From JBDRHL01 sp043816955 (lineage in GTDB: Bacteria > Planctomycetota > Phycisphaerae > Sedimentisphaerales > CAYZTY01), in the NCBI GenBank assembly GCA_043816955.1, contig JBDRHL010000221.1:1-64000 (forward strand): a DNA stretch of 64,000 bases. Direction: 5' to 3'. Shown here one piece after another: positions 26,921 to 35,945 of the stretch (within the stretch, counting starts at the first letter, position 1; each line of letters opens with the position of its first letter). The notes beneath the pieces were generated by a model that saw only the letters and a program-made list of their open reading frames with translations, made no database searches and was not told where the DNA came from. Made by a program: the position numbers and the translations under genes.

Positions 26921-27910
26921 ATGAATACGGATAATCCGAATGTGTATGTAACAAGAATACTTCCGGAAAAAGCGATTAATTTGCTTAAGAAAACGTGTAA
27001 TGTTGAAATTAATCCCGATGATAGAATGCTGGCTAGAAAAGAATTGCTCCAGAAAGTAAAAGGCAAAGATGCTGTATTGTGCCTTCTTACCGATAAAATT
27101 GACGATGAGGTTTTTGCAGCAGCAGGACCGAAATGCAGGATATTTGCAAACTATGCTGTGGGCTATAACAATGTCGATGTTCAAGCTGCAACAAAAAGAA
27201 AAATTGTGGTTACAAATACTCCAGGAGTCCTCACTGATGCTACCGCTGATTTGGCCTGGACACTTTTGTTTGCGGTATCGAGAAGAGTTGTTGAGGCTGA
27301 CAGGTTTACAAGACAGGGGAAATTTACAGGTTGGGAGCCGATGATGTTTCTTGGACGTGATATCACCGGCAAAACGCTTGGAGTTATAGGAGCTGGAAGA
27401 ATAGGCGCAAATTTCGCTAAAAAAGCCGTCGGCTTCAACATGAAAATACTATACAGCGACCTTGCTCCAAATAAAGATTTTGAAAAAGATACAGGTGCTA
27501 TGCTTGTAAAAAGAGATGAACTTCTCCAAAGGTCTGATTTCGTATCAATACATGTGCCGCTGATGCCGGAAACAGAGCATTTAATAGGAGAACGCGAATT
27601 GTCCTTAATGAAAAAAACTGCTGTTTTGATCAATACTTCACGTGGCCCAGTAATGGACGAAAAAGCTTTGGTCAAGGCACTCAGAACAAAAACAATATGG
27701 GGGGTAGGACTGGATGTGTATGAAAATGAGCCTGCTATTGAGCCAGGATTGGCTGAATTAGAAAATGTTGTAATTCTACCTCATATTGCCAGCGCTACCA
27801 TTGAAACTCGTACAAATATGGGTCTTATCGCCGTAAAGAACATAATTGCAGTGATGAATAATCAGATGCCGCCAAATTGTGTTAATCCGGAGGTCTTTAA
27901 TGCAAAGTGA
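26921..27910 (+). CDS. D-2-hydroxyacid dehydrogenase (glyoxylate/hydroxypyruvate reductase type)
   Basis: 329 residues. GVIGAGRIGANFAKK is the NAD(P)-binding motif; RGPVMDEKALVKAL and the HIASAT histidine region complete the D-2-hydroxyacid dehydrogenase pattern. I start at ATG 26921 because GAGG lies upstream and NVYVTRILPEKA is the normal N-terminus; TTG at 26882 would add 13 residues. Hydroxypyruvate or glyoxylate to D-glycerate or glycolate is the closest family reaction and would connect the transketolase step to glycerate. Confidence 0.88.
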   Translation: MNTDNPNVYVTRILPEKAINLLKKTCNVEINPDDRMLARKELLQKVKGKDAVLCLLTDKIDDEVFAAAGPKCRIFANYAVGYNNVDVQAATKRKIVVTNTPGVLTDATADLAWTLLFAVSRRVVEADRFTRQGKFTGWEPMMFLGRDITGKTLGVIGAGRIGANFAKKAVGFNMKILYSDLAPNKDFEKDTGAMLVKRDELLQRSDFVSIHVPLMPETEHLIGERELSLMKKTAVLINTSRGPVMDEKALVKALRTKTIWGVGLDVYENEPAIEPGLAELENVVILPHIASATIETRTNMGLIAVKNIIAVMNNQMPPNCVNPEVFNAK

Positions 27911-28970
27911 TCTGCAGATTTTTCTCGATACAACAGAGCATCGTAAGCCGGAGCGAATTTTGTATTATTTTACTTTAACGGATGATATTGGCCGTCGAAT
28001 TACCGATTACCTCAAAGGGGCAGACTTTAAGCAGCATTATAATCTGTTTATTCCTTATGATATTTATCCTCAGCGACCAAGCAATGTTGTGCCTCCGGAC
28101 TACTCACGATATTGGGAAAATGAACATCTGTCTCCGGCTACAAGGATAAATTCGATAGGCGTTGCTGAAGTGCCTGGTGACTTTTATCATTTTTGGCGGT
28201 ATCTTTCGCCTCTTAGTAAAGCGAATAGTCTGAGAGATATTGAGAAGTATCCTATCGAGGATATGAGTACCTGGGACATGTCGTATATGTCTGAAACTGT
28301 CGAACGTGCGCATGCTCAGGGACAGACTGTTCGTGGCTGGGTGGGCCATATATATGAAAATGCCTGGCAGATTCGCGGATACGAGCAATTTTTGATGGAT
28401 ATGATTGAGCGGCCGTCATGGGCTCAGTGTCTGCTTGACAAACTTGCTGAGCAATGTCTTGTCAGGGCCAAAGCATATGCTAAAGCTGATGTTGATTGGA
28501 TTCAGTGCGGCGATGATGTAGCTAATCAGAATACTCTAATGTTTTCTCCATTATTATGGGAAAAAATGATTTACTCAAAATGGAAAGAAATCTGGCATAA
28601 TGTAAAACTGATAAACAAAAATGCTCGGATTTGGTATCACAGCGACGGCAATATTATTGATATAATTGGAAAGCTTGTGGATGCCGGGGTTAATATATTA
28701 AATCCGCTACAGCCTGAATGTCTTGATATTGATTCCGTTTATAGATCATATGGAAGGCATCTGACGTTTGACGGATGTATTGGTACTCAGACCACCATGC
28801 CTTTGGGTACACCTGATGATGTTCGGGCCAGAGTGAGAGAAGTAATAAAAAAATATGGACAAAACGGCGGACTTATACTATCGCCTACTCACATTCTTGA
28901 GCCCGAGGTCCCAATAGAAAATATAGAAGCGTTCGTCAATGCCTGCAAAGATTTTGCAAAGGGGCTATAA
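27900..28970 (+). CDS. Uroporphyrinogen-decarboxylase-like protein 2
   Basis: 356 residues of the URO-D superfamily, with IWYHSDGNIIDIIG, NPLQPECLDID and GGLILSPTHILEPEVP. As in the protein at 23494 the HSDGN motif replaces the zinc H-x-C motif, but the two are only distantly alike. CCGGAGG 6 bases before ATG 27900 sets the start, inside the end of the dehydrogenase gene (11-bp overlap). Last gene of the compact run. Confidence 0.8.
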   Translation: MQSDLQIFLDTTEHRKPERILYYFTLTDDIGRRITDYLKGADFKQHYNLFIPYDIYPQRPSNVVPPDYSRYWENEHLSPATRINSIGVAEVPGDFYHFWRYLSPLSKANSLRDIEKYPIEDMSTWDMSYMSETVERAHAQGQTVRGWVGHIYENAWQIRGYEQFLMDMIERPSWAQCLLDKLAEQCLVRAKAYAKADVDWIQCGDDVANQNTLMFSPLLWEKMIYSKWKEIWHNVKLINKNARIWYHSDGNIIDIIGKLVDAGVNILNPLQPECLDIDSVYRSYGRHLTFDGCIGTQTTMPLGTPDDVRARVREVIKKYGQNGGLILSPTHILEPEVPIENIEAFVNACKDFAKGL

Positions 28971-28978
28971 TACTCAAC

Positions 28979-29560
28979 TCACTGCGAAAACCTTAAGTTG
29001 GATGAAATTTGATGTTGCCACAAAACTTTACGCAAGGCAGACAACATATCCACAAAGGATGGATGCCGTTTCGGAGGCAACTTGTAAATAGCTGCGTCTC
29101 TGCGAATCCGACTGACCAGATTCACTGCTTCCGGCAACGTCTGAACAACCTGATGTTTGGCGTATTGACCATCACTCGAAACTCGCAATTGCACCTCTGG
29201 AAGGGCTTCTACGGCTATTTAAATCATTTCGCCAGCCAGCTCCTGACGTGTGCGAAAGATATCTTCGCTCTTGCGATCCGACCGTTTTCGGTACAATGCG
29301 AAAACCGTAGGAAGAACCCTTCGAATCATCGGCCACTGTGGCAACCTTATCGTAATTGCTCCGACAAACCAGTTGTGAGCCCAGTGTTTGTCCGCCAGAT
29401 TGCCCAATGTACGAAATATCCCCGTTATTGTAGTAGGCCCACGTTTGAGGATCCAGCCAAGCATTATCTGCTGCCAGATTCCGGCTGCAGGGTCGGTGAA
29501 TATATACGAAAGTTGAAGAATAATATTCTTCCATACCGATACAAGAGATATAGTGTCCAT
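28979..29560 (-). pseudogene. Degraded DDE-type transposase remnant
   Basis: On the minus strand a frame starting at ATG 29560 (GGGAGG upstream) encodes the N-terminal part of a transposase (GWILKRGPTTITGIFRTLG, then IRRVLPTVFALY). It meets an in-frame TAA at 29219-29221 and continues in the same frame into the middle part (LVSRIRRDAAIYKLPPKR). The segment with the first catalytic aspartates is missing, so an internal deletion has joined distant parts. It lies opposite to the surrounding operon and is not related closely to the intact IS at 9684. Confidence 0.7.
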
Positions 29561-29726
29561 GCCGACCTCCCGATAAATTGTTTATGTTTTCACAATACAT
29601 ATATCGGGTTGTCGGTATCTTATTTATCAATTCTATATCTTCAAATTTTGGTTAAAGTTCACCAAAATACAGCACAGGAAATTCTTAATACCAAAGGCTT
29701 CGAGTCTTGTTAAATTCAGAGAAAAT

Positions 29727-31652
29727 ATGTATGAACAATCAGTGACAAGGTTTAGTTTGGTACAAAAAGGTCAGCCGACGAGTCTAATAATTGTACCTGA
29801 TAATGCATTTGAATCAGTTCAGCAAGCTGCAAAAGAATTACAATATCACATTAAACAGGCATCAGGGGCTGAACTTGAGATCATATCCGAAAGCAACATA
29901 AAAGCAACCTGCTTGAATAAGATTTTTCTTGGTAATTGCACCGAACTTCAAAAAAAAGGAATTTCAACAGGGAAATTTGCTCGGAATGGTTTTCTAATCA
30001 AGAAAGATTGTAGAAATCTGTTCATGGCGGGTAATGACACTGCCGGCAACTGGCTGGATGGCAAAACGAGCGTTGGGACCCTGTTTGCTGTCTATGAATT
30101 TCTGGATCAGAAAATTGGTGTTAGATGGTTATGGCCGGGCAAATCGGGAGAAGTAATACCGCAAATACTTGATATTGATATCGAAGACCTTGACATACTT
30201 GTTACGCTGCCTATTCTGCATTCTCATTGGCGAACCGACTCAAAATGGCTTATAGGCAATGAAGGATGGCATAATCTTGAAATCCGTAATCAATTTTTTC
30301 ATGACCAGCAGGTCTGGCTGCGGCGACATCGTTTTGGGTCTGCGCTAAATTGTCCCCATGCATTTACAGAATACTGGCGGCGTTTTGGCGGCATTCATCC
30401 CGAGTATTTTAATATGCTTCCAGACGGAACACGTCGCCCCGACCCGCTTTATTTCGATGGCGCAGGGGATATAGTAAGTATGTGTGCTGCCGAGCCGGTT
30501 TTGTGGAAACAAATTGTAGAGGATTGGAAATCAAAACGAACCGAGGACAATCCCTACCTAAACGCAAATGAAAATGATACATTTGGTAAGTGTGTCGACC
30601 GAAAGTGTATGGCCTGGGATGTGCAAGGTCCCGGCTTGACCATTCCGTGGAATAAAAGATTTGAATATGCCAAGAAAGCTTTTGAAAACGGCGAAGATAA
30701 CTGGCACCGACATCTTGGGTCGCTTTCAGACCGATATGCAAAATATTATCTTGCTGTGCAGAAATTAGCCGAAGAAATTGATCCTGAAGCGGTTGTAATC
30801 GGGTTGATTTACGCAAATTATTCAGAGCCTCCGATTGAAACTAAGTTAAACGAAAGAATCATTCTTAGATTCTGCCCATCGATTATGTTTCCGTGGACAA
30901 AAAAGAAAGAGCAGATGTTTTATGAATACTGGAGCAAATGGTCTGCTACCGGAGCAAGATTGTTTTTGCGCCCGAATTACACAATGGATGGCCATTGCTT
31001 TCCGATTTTTTATGCCCGCAAGTATAGTAAGGCATTTTCCTACGCAATGGAACATGGTATGATTGCCACAGATTACGATTCGCTCACGGGCCAATATTCA
31101 ACTCAAGGCCCTTCGCTTTATATGGTGGCAAGGAACAACCGCTATGGCCTGAGAAGTTCGGAGCATATACTTGAAGAATTCTATGATGCCTTTGGCCCGG
31201 CCAAAGACGCGGCCAGGAAATACTTTGAATTCTGGGAACAGGTCTCTGATAACGTTACCGATGAAATGCTCAGCAATTCTGAAGTTAAAGAGAATACGCC
31301 TGAAGGCGGGCATTGGTCAAGGTTCTACATGGTGGCAAATAGAATTTTTACCTCTGAAGTTATGAATAAAGGTTTTCTCATTATAGAACAGGCGAAAAAT
31401 ATTGTTGAAGGTGCAGATATTATTTATCGGGAGCGTGTGGCTTTTTTGGAAAAAGGGTTAAAGAATGCCAAGCTAACCCTTGATATGCAAGCAGCTCGAA
31501 GCAAAGGTGAGCAAACAGGTGATATGACTGAATACAACAGGACTGCTAAAGAACTAAATGATTATAGAAGCAGAGCTGAAGGTGATTACATTGCGAATAT
31601 GGGTTATCTTGCCTGGGCTGAAAAACGGAAATTCAGCTGGATGATAGTGTAG
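29727..31652 (+). CDS. DUF4838 / alpha-glucuronidase-like protein
   Basis: 641 residues without a signal peptide. The N-terminal about 120 residues have the GH67-type alpha/beta domain pattern (SLIIVPDNAF, AAKELQYHIKQASGAEL, IFLGNC, GTLFAVYEFLDQKIGVRWLWPG), and the rest matches the large DUF4838 barrel-like domain with FCPSIMFPW and GARLFLRPNY. The family is linked to glucuronidase and N-acetylhexosaminidase folds and is common in planctomycete polysaccharide clusters; substrate unknown. Separated from the compact operon by 756 bp holding the transposase remnant, so it was probably part of the same unit before that insertion. Confidence 0.77.
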   Translation: MYEQSVTRFSLVQKGQPTSLIIVPDNAFESVQQAAKELQYHIKQASGAELEIISESNIKATCLNKIFLGNCTELQKKGISTGKFARNGFLIKKDCRNLFMAGNDTAGNWLDGKTSVGTLFAVYEFLDQKIGVRWLWPGKSGEVIPQILDIDIEDLDILVTLPILHSHWRTDSKWLIGNEGWHNLEIRNQFFHDQQVWLRRHRFGSALNCPHAFTEYWRRFGGIHPEYFNMLPDGTRRPDPLYFDGAGDIVSMCAAEPVLWKQIVEDWKSKRTEDNPYLNANENDTFGKCVDRKCMAWDVQGPGLTIPWNKRFEYAKKAFENGEDNWHRHLGSLSDRYAKYYLAVQKLAEEIDPEAVVIGLIYANYSEPPIETKLNERIILRFCPSIMFPWTKKKEQMFYEYWSKWSATGARLFLRPNYTMDGHCFPIFYARKYSKAFSYAMEHGMIATDYDSLTGQYSTQGPSLYMVARNNRYGLRSSEHILEEFYDAFGPAKDAARKYFEFWEQVSDNVTDEMLSNSEVKENTPEGGHWSRFYMVANRIFTSEVMNKGFLIIEQAKNIVEGADIIYRERVAFLEKGLKNAKLTLDMQAARSKGEQTGDMTEYNRTAKELNDYRSRAEGDYIANMGYLAWAEKRKFSWMIV

Positions 31653-31655
31653 AAA

Positions 31656-31669
31656 GAGGTCGCAGGTTC
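31656..31669 (+). repeat. 14-base copy of the tRNA-fMet T-arm region, inverted relative to the tRNA
   Basis: GAGGTCGCAGGTTC occurs here on the plus strand and on the minus strand inside the tRNA at 31759-31772. It may be a remnant of recombination at the tRNA or chance. Confidence 0.4.
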
Positions 31670-31698
31670 ATATCGGGGTAAAAACATCGGCGCAAAAA

Positions 31699-31731
31699 GA
31701 GATAACTTCCTGTCAGACAAGAAGTTATCTC
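31699..31731 (-). terminator. Rho-independent terminator of the tRNA-fMet transcript
   Basis: GAGATAACTTC and GAAGTTATCTC form a perfect 11-bp stem around an 11-base loop, followed on the minus strand by TTTTT. It lies 10 bases after the tRNA 3' end and closes the whole minus-strand block. The stem alone may also slow plus-strand transcription from the DUF4838 gene. Confidence 0.88.
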
Positions 31732-31741
31732 CAGAATTCTA

Positions 31742-31815
<74 letters not shown>

Positions 31816-31832
31816 GCTAAGTATTTTACATT

Positions 31833-31861
31833 AAAATAACACAAACATATTTTGCTTTCAA
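31833..31861 (-). promoter_or_regulatory. Candidate promoter of tRNA-fMet
   Basis: On the minus strand TTGAAA, 17 bases, then TATTTT preceded by TG (extended -10). Transcription would start about 10 bases before the tRNA. Position and spacing fit a sigma-70-type promoter. Confidence 0.5.
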
Positions 31862-31869
31862 TAACCCCT

Positions 31870-32283
31870 TTACAAATTCCGGCGAATTTCTTCTGCAATC
31901 TTATCCATCTTGCCAGGCGGGTATTTATACGCCGGCCACCGGTTAAACACGCCATCATTGGCATTCCGCGGGATTATATGAAAATGTAAATGCCCCACCA
32001 ACTGCCCCGCCGACCGACCATTGTTACACAGCACATTGTAACCATCGCAATCCATCGCCTTGACAACCGCTTTGGCAATATTTCCCATACACCCCCCTAT
32101 TTCTCCCAGCAAATCCGCTGGACACTCATGCAATCTCTCGAAATGTTCTTTGGTCACAACTAATGTGTGCCCGTCGCTTATCGGGACAATATCCATAAAT
32201 GATAAAATCTTGTCATTCTCGAAAATCTTTGCAGCAGGCACCTCACCCGCTATGATTTTACAGAATATACACTTCGTGTTCAT
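31870..32283 (-). CDS. HIT-family nucleotide hydrolase
   Basis: 137 residues. CIFCKIIAGEVPAAKIFEND is the usual N-terminus, with the zinc-type cysteine pair, and HLHFHIIPR is the histidine-triad active site. The branch is HINT/PKCI-like, hydrolysing AMP-N-linked compounds. It starts 28 bases after the rplQ stop and probably ends the ribosomal transcript. Confidence 0.92.
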   Translation of the reverse strand: MNTKCIFCKIIAGEVPAAKIFENDKILSFMDIVPISDGHTLVVTKEHFERLHECPADLLGEIGGCMGNIAKAVVKAMDCDGYNVLCNNGRSAGQLVGHLHFHIIPRNANDGVFNRWPAYKYPPGKMDKIAEEIRRNL

Positions 32284-32311
32284 TCACACGTCCTTACTAT
32301 TATCCTGCACT

Positions 32312-32905
32312 CTACTCTTTGCCGCCCTGCTCCTCTGTACTATCGGCGACAGAACCGGCTTCTGTATCTTTAACCTCGACCGTATCCTGCTCATCTACAA
32401 CTTCAACTTCCGCTGCTTCCTTGGCAACCTTGGTTGTTTTCTTGCTCTTCTTCCTGCCGGAGCCCTTCTTGCCGGACTTGCCCGAACCTTCTTCAACCCC
32501 CGTACTCTGCCCCACAAGCTGCAACAAAACCACCTGCCCGTTATCACCCAGCCGCCTCTGCGGAAGCTTGATTATTCTCGTATATCCGCCTTTGCGATCA
32601 AGGTATCGAGGTCCAAGCTCACTGAACAGCTTCCCAATTATCGTCCCGCTCTTGACCTCTTTACCGTCCTTATCGCCCACTATGTCACGGTTACCAAGCA
32701 TGGAAATCGCCTGCCGTCTTGCCGCAAGTGTACCTTTCTTTGCCAGCGTAATCATCTTCTCGGCAAATGGCCGAACTTCTTTTGCTTTCGTTATCGTCGT
32801 CGAAACTGTTTCATGCTCGAAAAGCGATGATACCAGATTTCGTCGCATCGCCAGACGATGTGAACTCGTTCTGCTTAACTTACGCCCTGCTACTCGATGC
32901 CGCAT
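32312..32905 (-). CDS. rplQ: 50S ribosomal protein L17
   Basis: 197 residues; the normal L17 core covers about residues 1-125 (MRHRVAGRKLSRTSSHRLAM). The remaining about 70 residues are a low-complexity tail, first Lys/Gly/Ser-rich, then acidic with Val/Glu/Asp. The tail is absent from E. coli L17 (127 residues). Such tails are known in L17 of several phyla; its role is not evident. Follows rpoA as in most bacteria. Confidence 0.96.
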   Translation of the reverse strand: MRHRVAGRKLSRTSSHRLAMRRNLVSSLFEHETVSTTITKAKEVRPFAEKMITLAKKGTLAARRQAISMLGNRDIVGDKDGKEVKSGTIIGKLFSELGPRYLDRKGGYTRIIKLPQRRLGDNGQVVLLQLVGQSTGVEEGSGKSGKKGSGRKKSKKTTKVAKEAAEVEVVDEQDTVEVKDTEAGSVADSTEEQGGKE

Positions 32906-32937
32906 ATACCCAAATCCTTCTTGCTGACCAACAAAAC

Positions 32938-33939
32938 CTAAATTTCAGTCATACCCAAAGACAATCCTATATCACTGAATTTCCGCTTGACTTCCCGAAG
33001 ACTTGTCTTGCCGAAGCTTCGAATCTTCAGAAGATCCGCTTCTGTCATCTTTGCCAGCTCCCGCACCGTTGATATCTTCGCAGATTCTAAACAGTTACTT
33101 GCCCGAACCGACAAATCCAATTCTTGAACTGACATATTCAGCTTCGCCTCAAGTTCCTCGTCAATACCAGGCTCTTTAACCTCTTCAGGACCAATCAGCT
33201 CCTCCTCAATAGTCTCTTCGCCAAGCTCAAAGTACTGTACAAACGGATTAATGTGTTTACGCAATATCTTCGCCGCTTCAACAAGAGCCATCTCCGGTGT
33301 CACTGTACCATTCGTCCAGACTTCAAGAATCAGCCGGTCATAATTCGTCTTCTGCCCGACACGTGTATCCTCAGTCTTATACCTCACTCGAATTACAGGA
33401 GAAAACACCGCGTCAACCAGTATCCTCCCCGTTTCATGTTCAAACCGATCCTCTTCGGCAATACGTTCTGAAGCAGGTGAATAACCACGACCATTCTCAA
33501 CAACCATCTCCATTTCAAAGTGCACATCCTTTGTCAGCGTTACCAGGACTAAATCCTTGTTGATCACCTCTATCGCCGGATCTGCCACAATCTGCTCAAC
33601 CGTCACCGCTCCGGCTTTATCAGCACTTACCTTCATTGTCTTCGGCTCATCGCCCTGAAGACGCACCACAAGACTCTTGACGTTGAGTACAATCTCTGTA
33701 ACGTCTTCCATCACCCCGTCGATCGATGTAAATTCATGATCAACCCCCGCTACCTTGATCGACGTAGTCGCGCTGCCTTCAAGCGAAGAAAGCAGAACAC
33801 GCCTCAAACTGTTCCCGATCGTCGTGCCGAAACCACGTTCAAACGGCTCAATATAAAACCGCCCATAAACAGAACTGGAAATCTCATTGTCACGCTTTAC
33901 GCCCGTCGGCAACTCAAGTCCACGCCAGGTTATTCGCAT
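32938..33939 (-). CDS. rpoA: RNA polymerase subunit alpha
   Basis: 333 residues. The N-terminal assembly domain includes YGRFYIEPFERGFGTTIGNSLRRVLL; the C-terminal domain has the paired helix-hairpin-helix LDLSVRASNCLESAKI and LLKIRSFGKTSLREVKRKF that contacts UP elements and activators. GGAGG precedes the start. Standard length. Confidence 0.98.
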   Translation of the reverse strand: MRITWRGLELPTGVKRDNEISSSVYGRFYIEPFERGFGTTIGNSLRRVLLSSLEGSATTSIKVAGVDHEFTSIDGVMEDVTEIVLNVKSLVVRLQGDEPKTMKVSADKAGAVTVEQIVADPAIEVINKDLVLVTLTKDVHFEMEMVVENGRGYSPASERIAEEDRFEHETGRILVDAVFSPVIRVRYKTEDTRVGQKTNYDRLILEVWTNGTVTPEMALVEAAKILRKHINPFVQYFELGEETIEEELIGPEEVKEPGIDEELEAKLNMSVQELDLSVRASNCLESAKISTVRELAKMTEADLLKIRSFGKTSLREVKRKFSDIGLSLGMTEI

Positions 33940-34045
33940 ATTCGGCCTCCTAAATAAATGGCAAATGTTCTCAGCGGCTTCATCGGCCGGCCTAGCGACG
34001 ACAAACCGCTATCTGTTACCTGCCAATCGTACTGTACATTAAAAA

Positions 34046-34678
34046 CTACCGCGAGCAAAACTCAACTAGCAACTGTTCTTCCACCGGTATCTGGACATCA
34101 TCCCGGCTGGGCAGACCGACGATCGTCGCTGCCGGTGTACCTCGATCTAGCTGAAGCCAGCTCTGAGCCGTATAATTCGGATTGCTCTCCAGTTGCTCCT
34201 TTATCAGCTTCTCGCTTTTCTCAGACCTCTTTACTGTTATTTTATCGCCAACCTTTACCGTATAACCGGCAACATTTACTTTCCGCCCGTTAACGTAAAT
34301 ATGACCGTGCAGGATTAACTGCCGTGCTGCCTTGCGCGATGCAGCAAAATTCAGCTTGTAAACAACGTTATCAAGACGACGCTCAAGCAGAATCAGCAGG
34401 GATTCTCCCGTATTACCAGGCATCCGCTCCGCACGCCTGAAGCACAGCATGAACTGCTTGTCCAGAAGACCGTAATACCTCTTGACCTTTTGTTTCTCAC
34501 GCAAACGAGTGCCATATTCACTGTTCCTGCCTCGCCGCCAGCCGTGCATCCCGGGAGCAAGATTTCGTTCACGCCTCTCGATCTGACATTTTGCTGTCTC
34601 GCACTTGATGCCCTTGAGCATCAGCTTCACACCTTCACGACGGCAAAGCTTACAGGATGAACCCACATACCTGCCCAT
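34046..34678 (-). CDS. rpsD: 30S ribosomal protein S4
   Basis: 210 residues. The N-terminus has four cysteines (CKLC ... C ... C within the first 32 residues), the zinc-binding C+ form. The S4 RNA-binding domain follows at about residue 100 (RRLDNVVYKLNFA). Primary 16S rRNA binder; known in other bacteria as translational repressor of the alpha operon. Confidence 0.98.
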   Translation of the reverse strand: MGRYVGSSCKLCRREGVKLMLKGIKCETAKCQIERRERNLAPGMHGWRRGRNSEYGTRLREKQKVKRYYGLLDKQFMLCFRRAERMPGNTGESLLILLERRLDNVVYKLNFAASRKAARQLILHGHIYVNGRKVNVAGYTVKVGDKITVKRSEKSEKLIKEQLESNPNYTAQSWLQLDRGTPAATIVGLPSRDDVQIPVEEQLLVEFCSR

Positions 34679-34722
34679 TATCTATTTTATCTCCAAAAAT
34701 ATAGCTCTTCGCCAAACAATCT

Positions 34723-35103
34723 TTAAACACGTCGTCTCTTCGGAGGCCGACATCCATTATGCGGCAGCGGGGTAACGTCCTCTATCGATGTAATTCGCAG
34801 GCCCGCCTGTTCCAAGGCTGATATCGCCGATTCCCTCCCGGATCCCGGACCTTTAACCCTTATCTCAACCTCCCGGACCCCGTTGCGCTGTGCAAGACCT
34901 GCGCACTTCTCAGCAGCACGCTGGGCTGCAAAAGGAGTGCTCTTGCGAGAACCTTTGAAACCAACCTGACCCGACGACGCCGAACAAATTGTATCTCCGT
35001 CAGGATCGGTTATTGTTATCAGCGTATTATTGAACGTCGCCTTGATATGAACCGTAGCCTTTGCGACACTTCTTCGTATTTTTCTTTTACCGGTCTTCGC
35101 CAT
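34723..35103 (-). CDS. rpsK: 30S ribosomal protein S11
   Basis: 126 residues with GFKGSRKSTPFAAQ and the C-terminal DVTPLPHNGCRPPKRRRV, both typical of S11. AGAGGAAA lies before the start. Sits in the rpsM-rpsK-rpsD-rpoA order. Confidence 0.98.
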   Translation of the reverse strand: MAKTGKRKIRRSVAKATVHIKATFNNTLITITDPDGDTICSASSGQVGFKGSRKSTPFAAQRAAEKCAGLAQRNGVREVEIRVKGPGSGRESAISALEQAGLRITSIEDVTPLPHNGCRPPKRRRV

Positions 35104-35153
35104 TCGCCAAATTTCCTCTCATGTCATATTAAACACAACCGACCAAAATGCCC

Positions 35154-35537
35154 CTATCGTATCTCCTTTACACCCTTCTTGCCCGCTACTGTTTTCTTCT
35201 TGCCTTTTCGTGTCCTCGCATTACTCTGTGTCTGCTGCCCGCGAACCGGCAGACCACGACGATGCCGCAAACCTCGATAACACCCAATATCACGTAGCCT
35301 CGCTATATCCTGCGCAATCTGGCGACGCAACTGACCCTCAACAACATAGTTACGGTCAATAATCTGCGTCACCCTGCTTACCTCATCTTCCGTAAGTCTA
35401 CCCGCTTTCAGCGAAGAATCAATCTGCGCCTCTTTCAGAATCTGACCGGACGTATACTTGCCTATGCCGTAAATATACGTCAAAGCTATCAGTATCTGCT
35501 TATTATTAGGTACATCTACACCAACTATACGAGGCAT
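35154..35537 (-). CDS. rpsM: 30S ribosomal protein S13
   Basis: 127 residues. MPRIVGVDVPNNKQILIALT and the RHRRGLPVRGQQTQSNARTR stretch identify S13. CAGGAGGA gives a near-perfect ribosome-binding site. Confidence 0.98.
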   Translation of the reverse strand: MPRIVGVDVPNNKQILIALTYIYGIGKYTSGQILKEAQIDSSLKAGRLTEDEVSRVTQIIDRNYVVEGQLRRQIAQDIARLRDIGCYRGLRHRRGLPVRGQQTQSNARTRKGKKKTVAGKKGVKEIR

Positions 35538-35573
35538 ATATCCTCCTGTGTTAACTTCCGCACTTAAAACCCG

Positions 35574-35687
35574 CTAACCTTGTTTCTGTTTATGACGCGG
35601 ATCTTTGCATATCACTCGCACAACGCCCTTACGACGTATTAACTTGCAATTCTCACATATCCGCTTAACTGAGCTTCGAACCTTCAT
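35574..35687 (-). CDS. rpmJ: 50S ribosomal protein L36
   Basis: 37 residues, starting MKVRSSVKRICENCKLIRRK and ending in HKQKQG. The C-x2-C ... C ... H pattern is the zinc-binding C+ form. CAGGTGAAAT precedes the ATG. It lies between infA and rpsM, its usual place. Confidence 0.97.
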   Translation of the reverse strand: MKVRSSVKRICENCKLIRRKGVVRVICKDPRHKQKQG

Positions 35688-35728
35688 ATTTCACCTGTAC
35701 CTTCGATCTGCCTGTTCATATTAAATAA

Positions 35729-35944
35729 TCAGTTTCGCAGAACTATCCGTCCACGATTCAAATCATATGGCGACATCTCTACTGTCACCATATCACCGGG
35801 AAGAATACGAATAAAATGCATCCGCATCTTGCCCGAAACATGCGCCATTATCCGGTGACCGTTTGCCAACTCAACCCTGAACATGGCATTCGGTAGCGCA
35901 TCTATTACCTTAGCCTCTATTCTTATCGCATCCCTCTTGGCCAT
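35729..35944 (-). CDS. infA: Translation initiation factor IF-1
   Basis: 71 residues, single OB-fold (IEAKVIDALPNAMFRVELAN, then RIMAHVSGKMRMHFIRILPGD). The stop of map overlaps its ribosome-binding site (AAAGGTGA), so the two are coupled. Confidence 0.97.
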   Translation of the reverse strand: MAKRDAIRIEAKVIDALPNAMFRVELANGHRIMAHVSGKMRMHFIRILPGDMVTVEMSPYDLNRGRIVLRN

Positions 35945-35945
35945 A

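Noticed and set aside
29009..29713. 234-codon plus-strand ORF
   Set aside because: Opposite the transposase remnant and without recognisable features.
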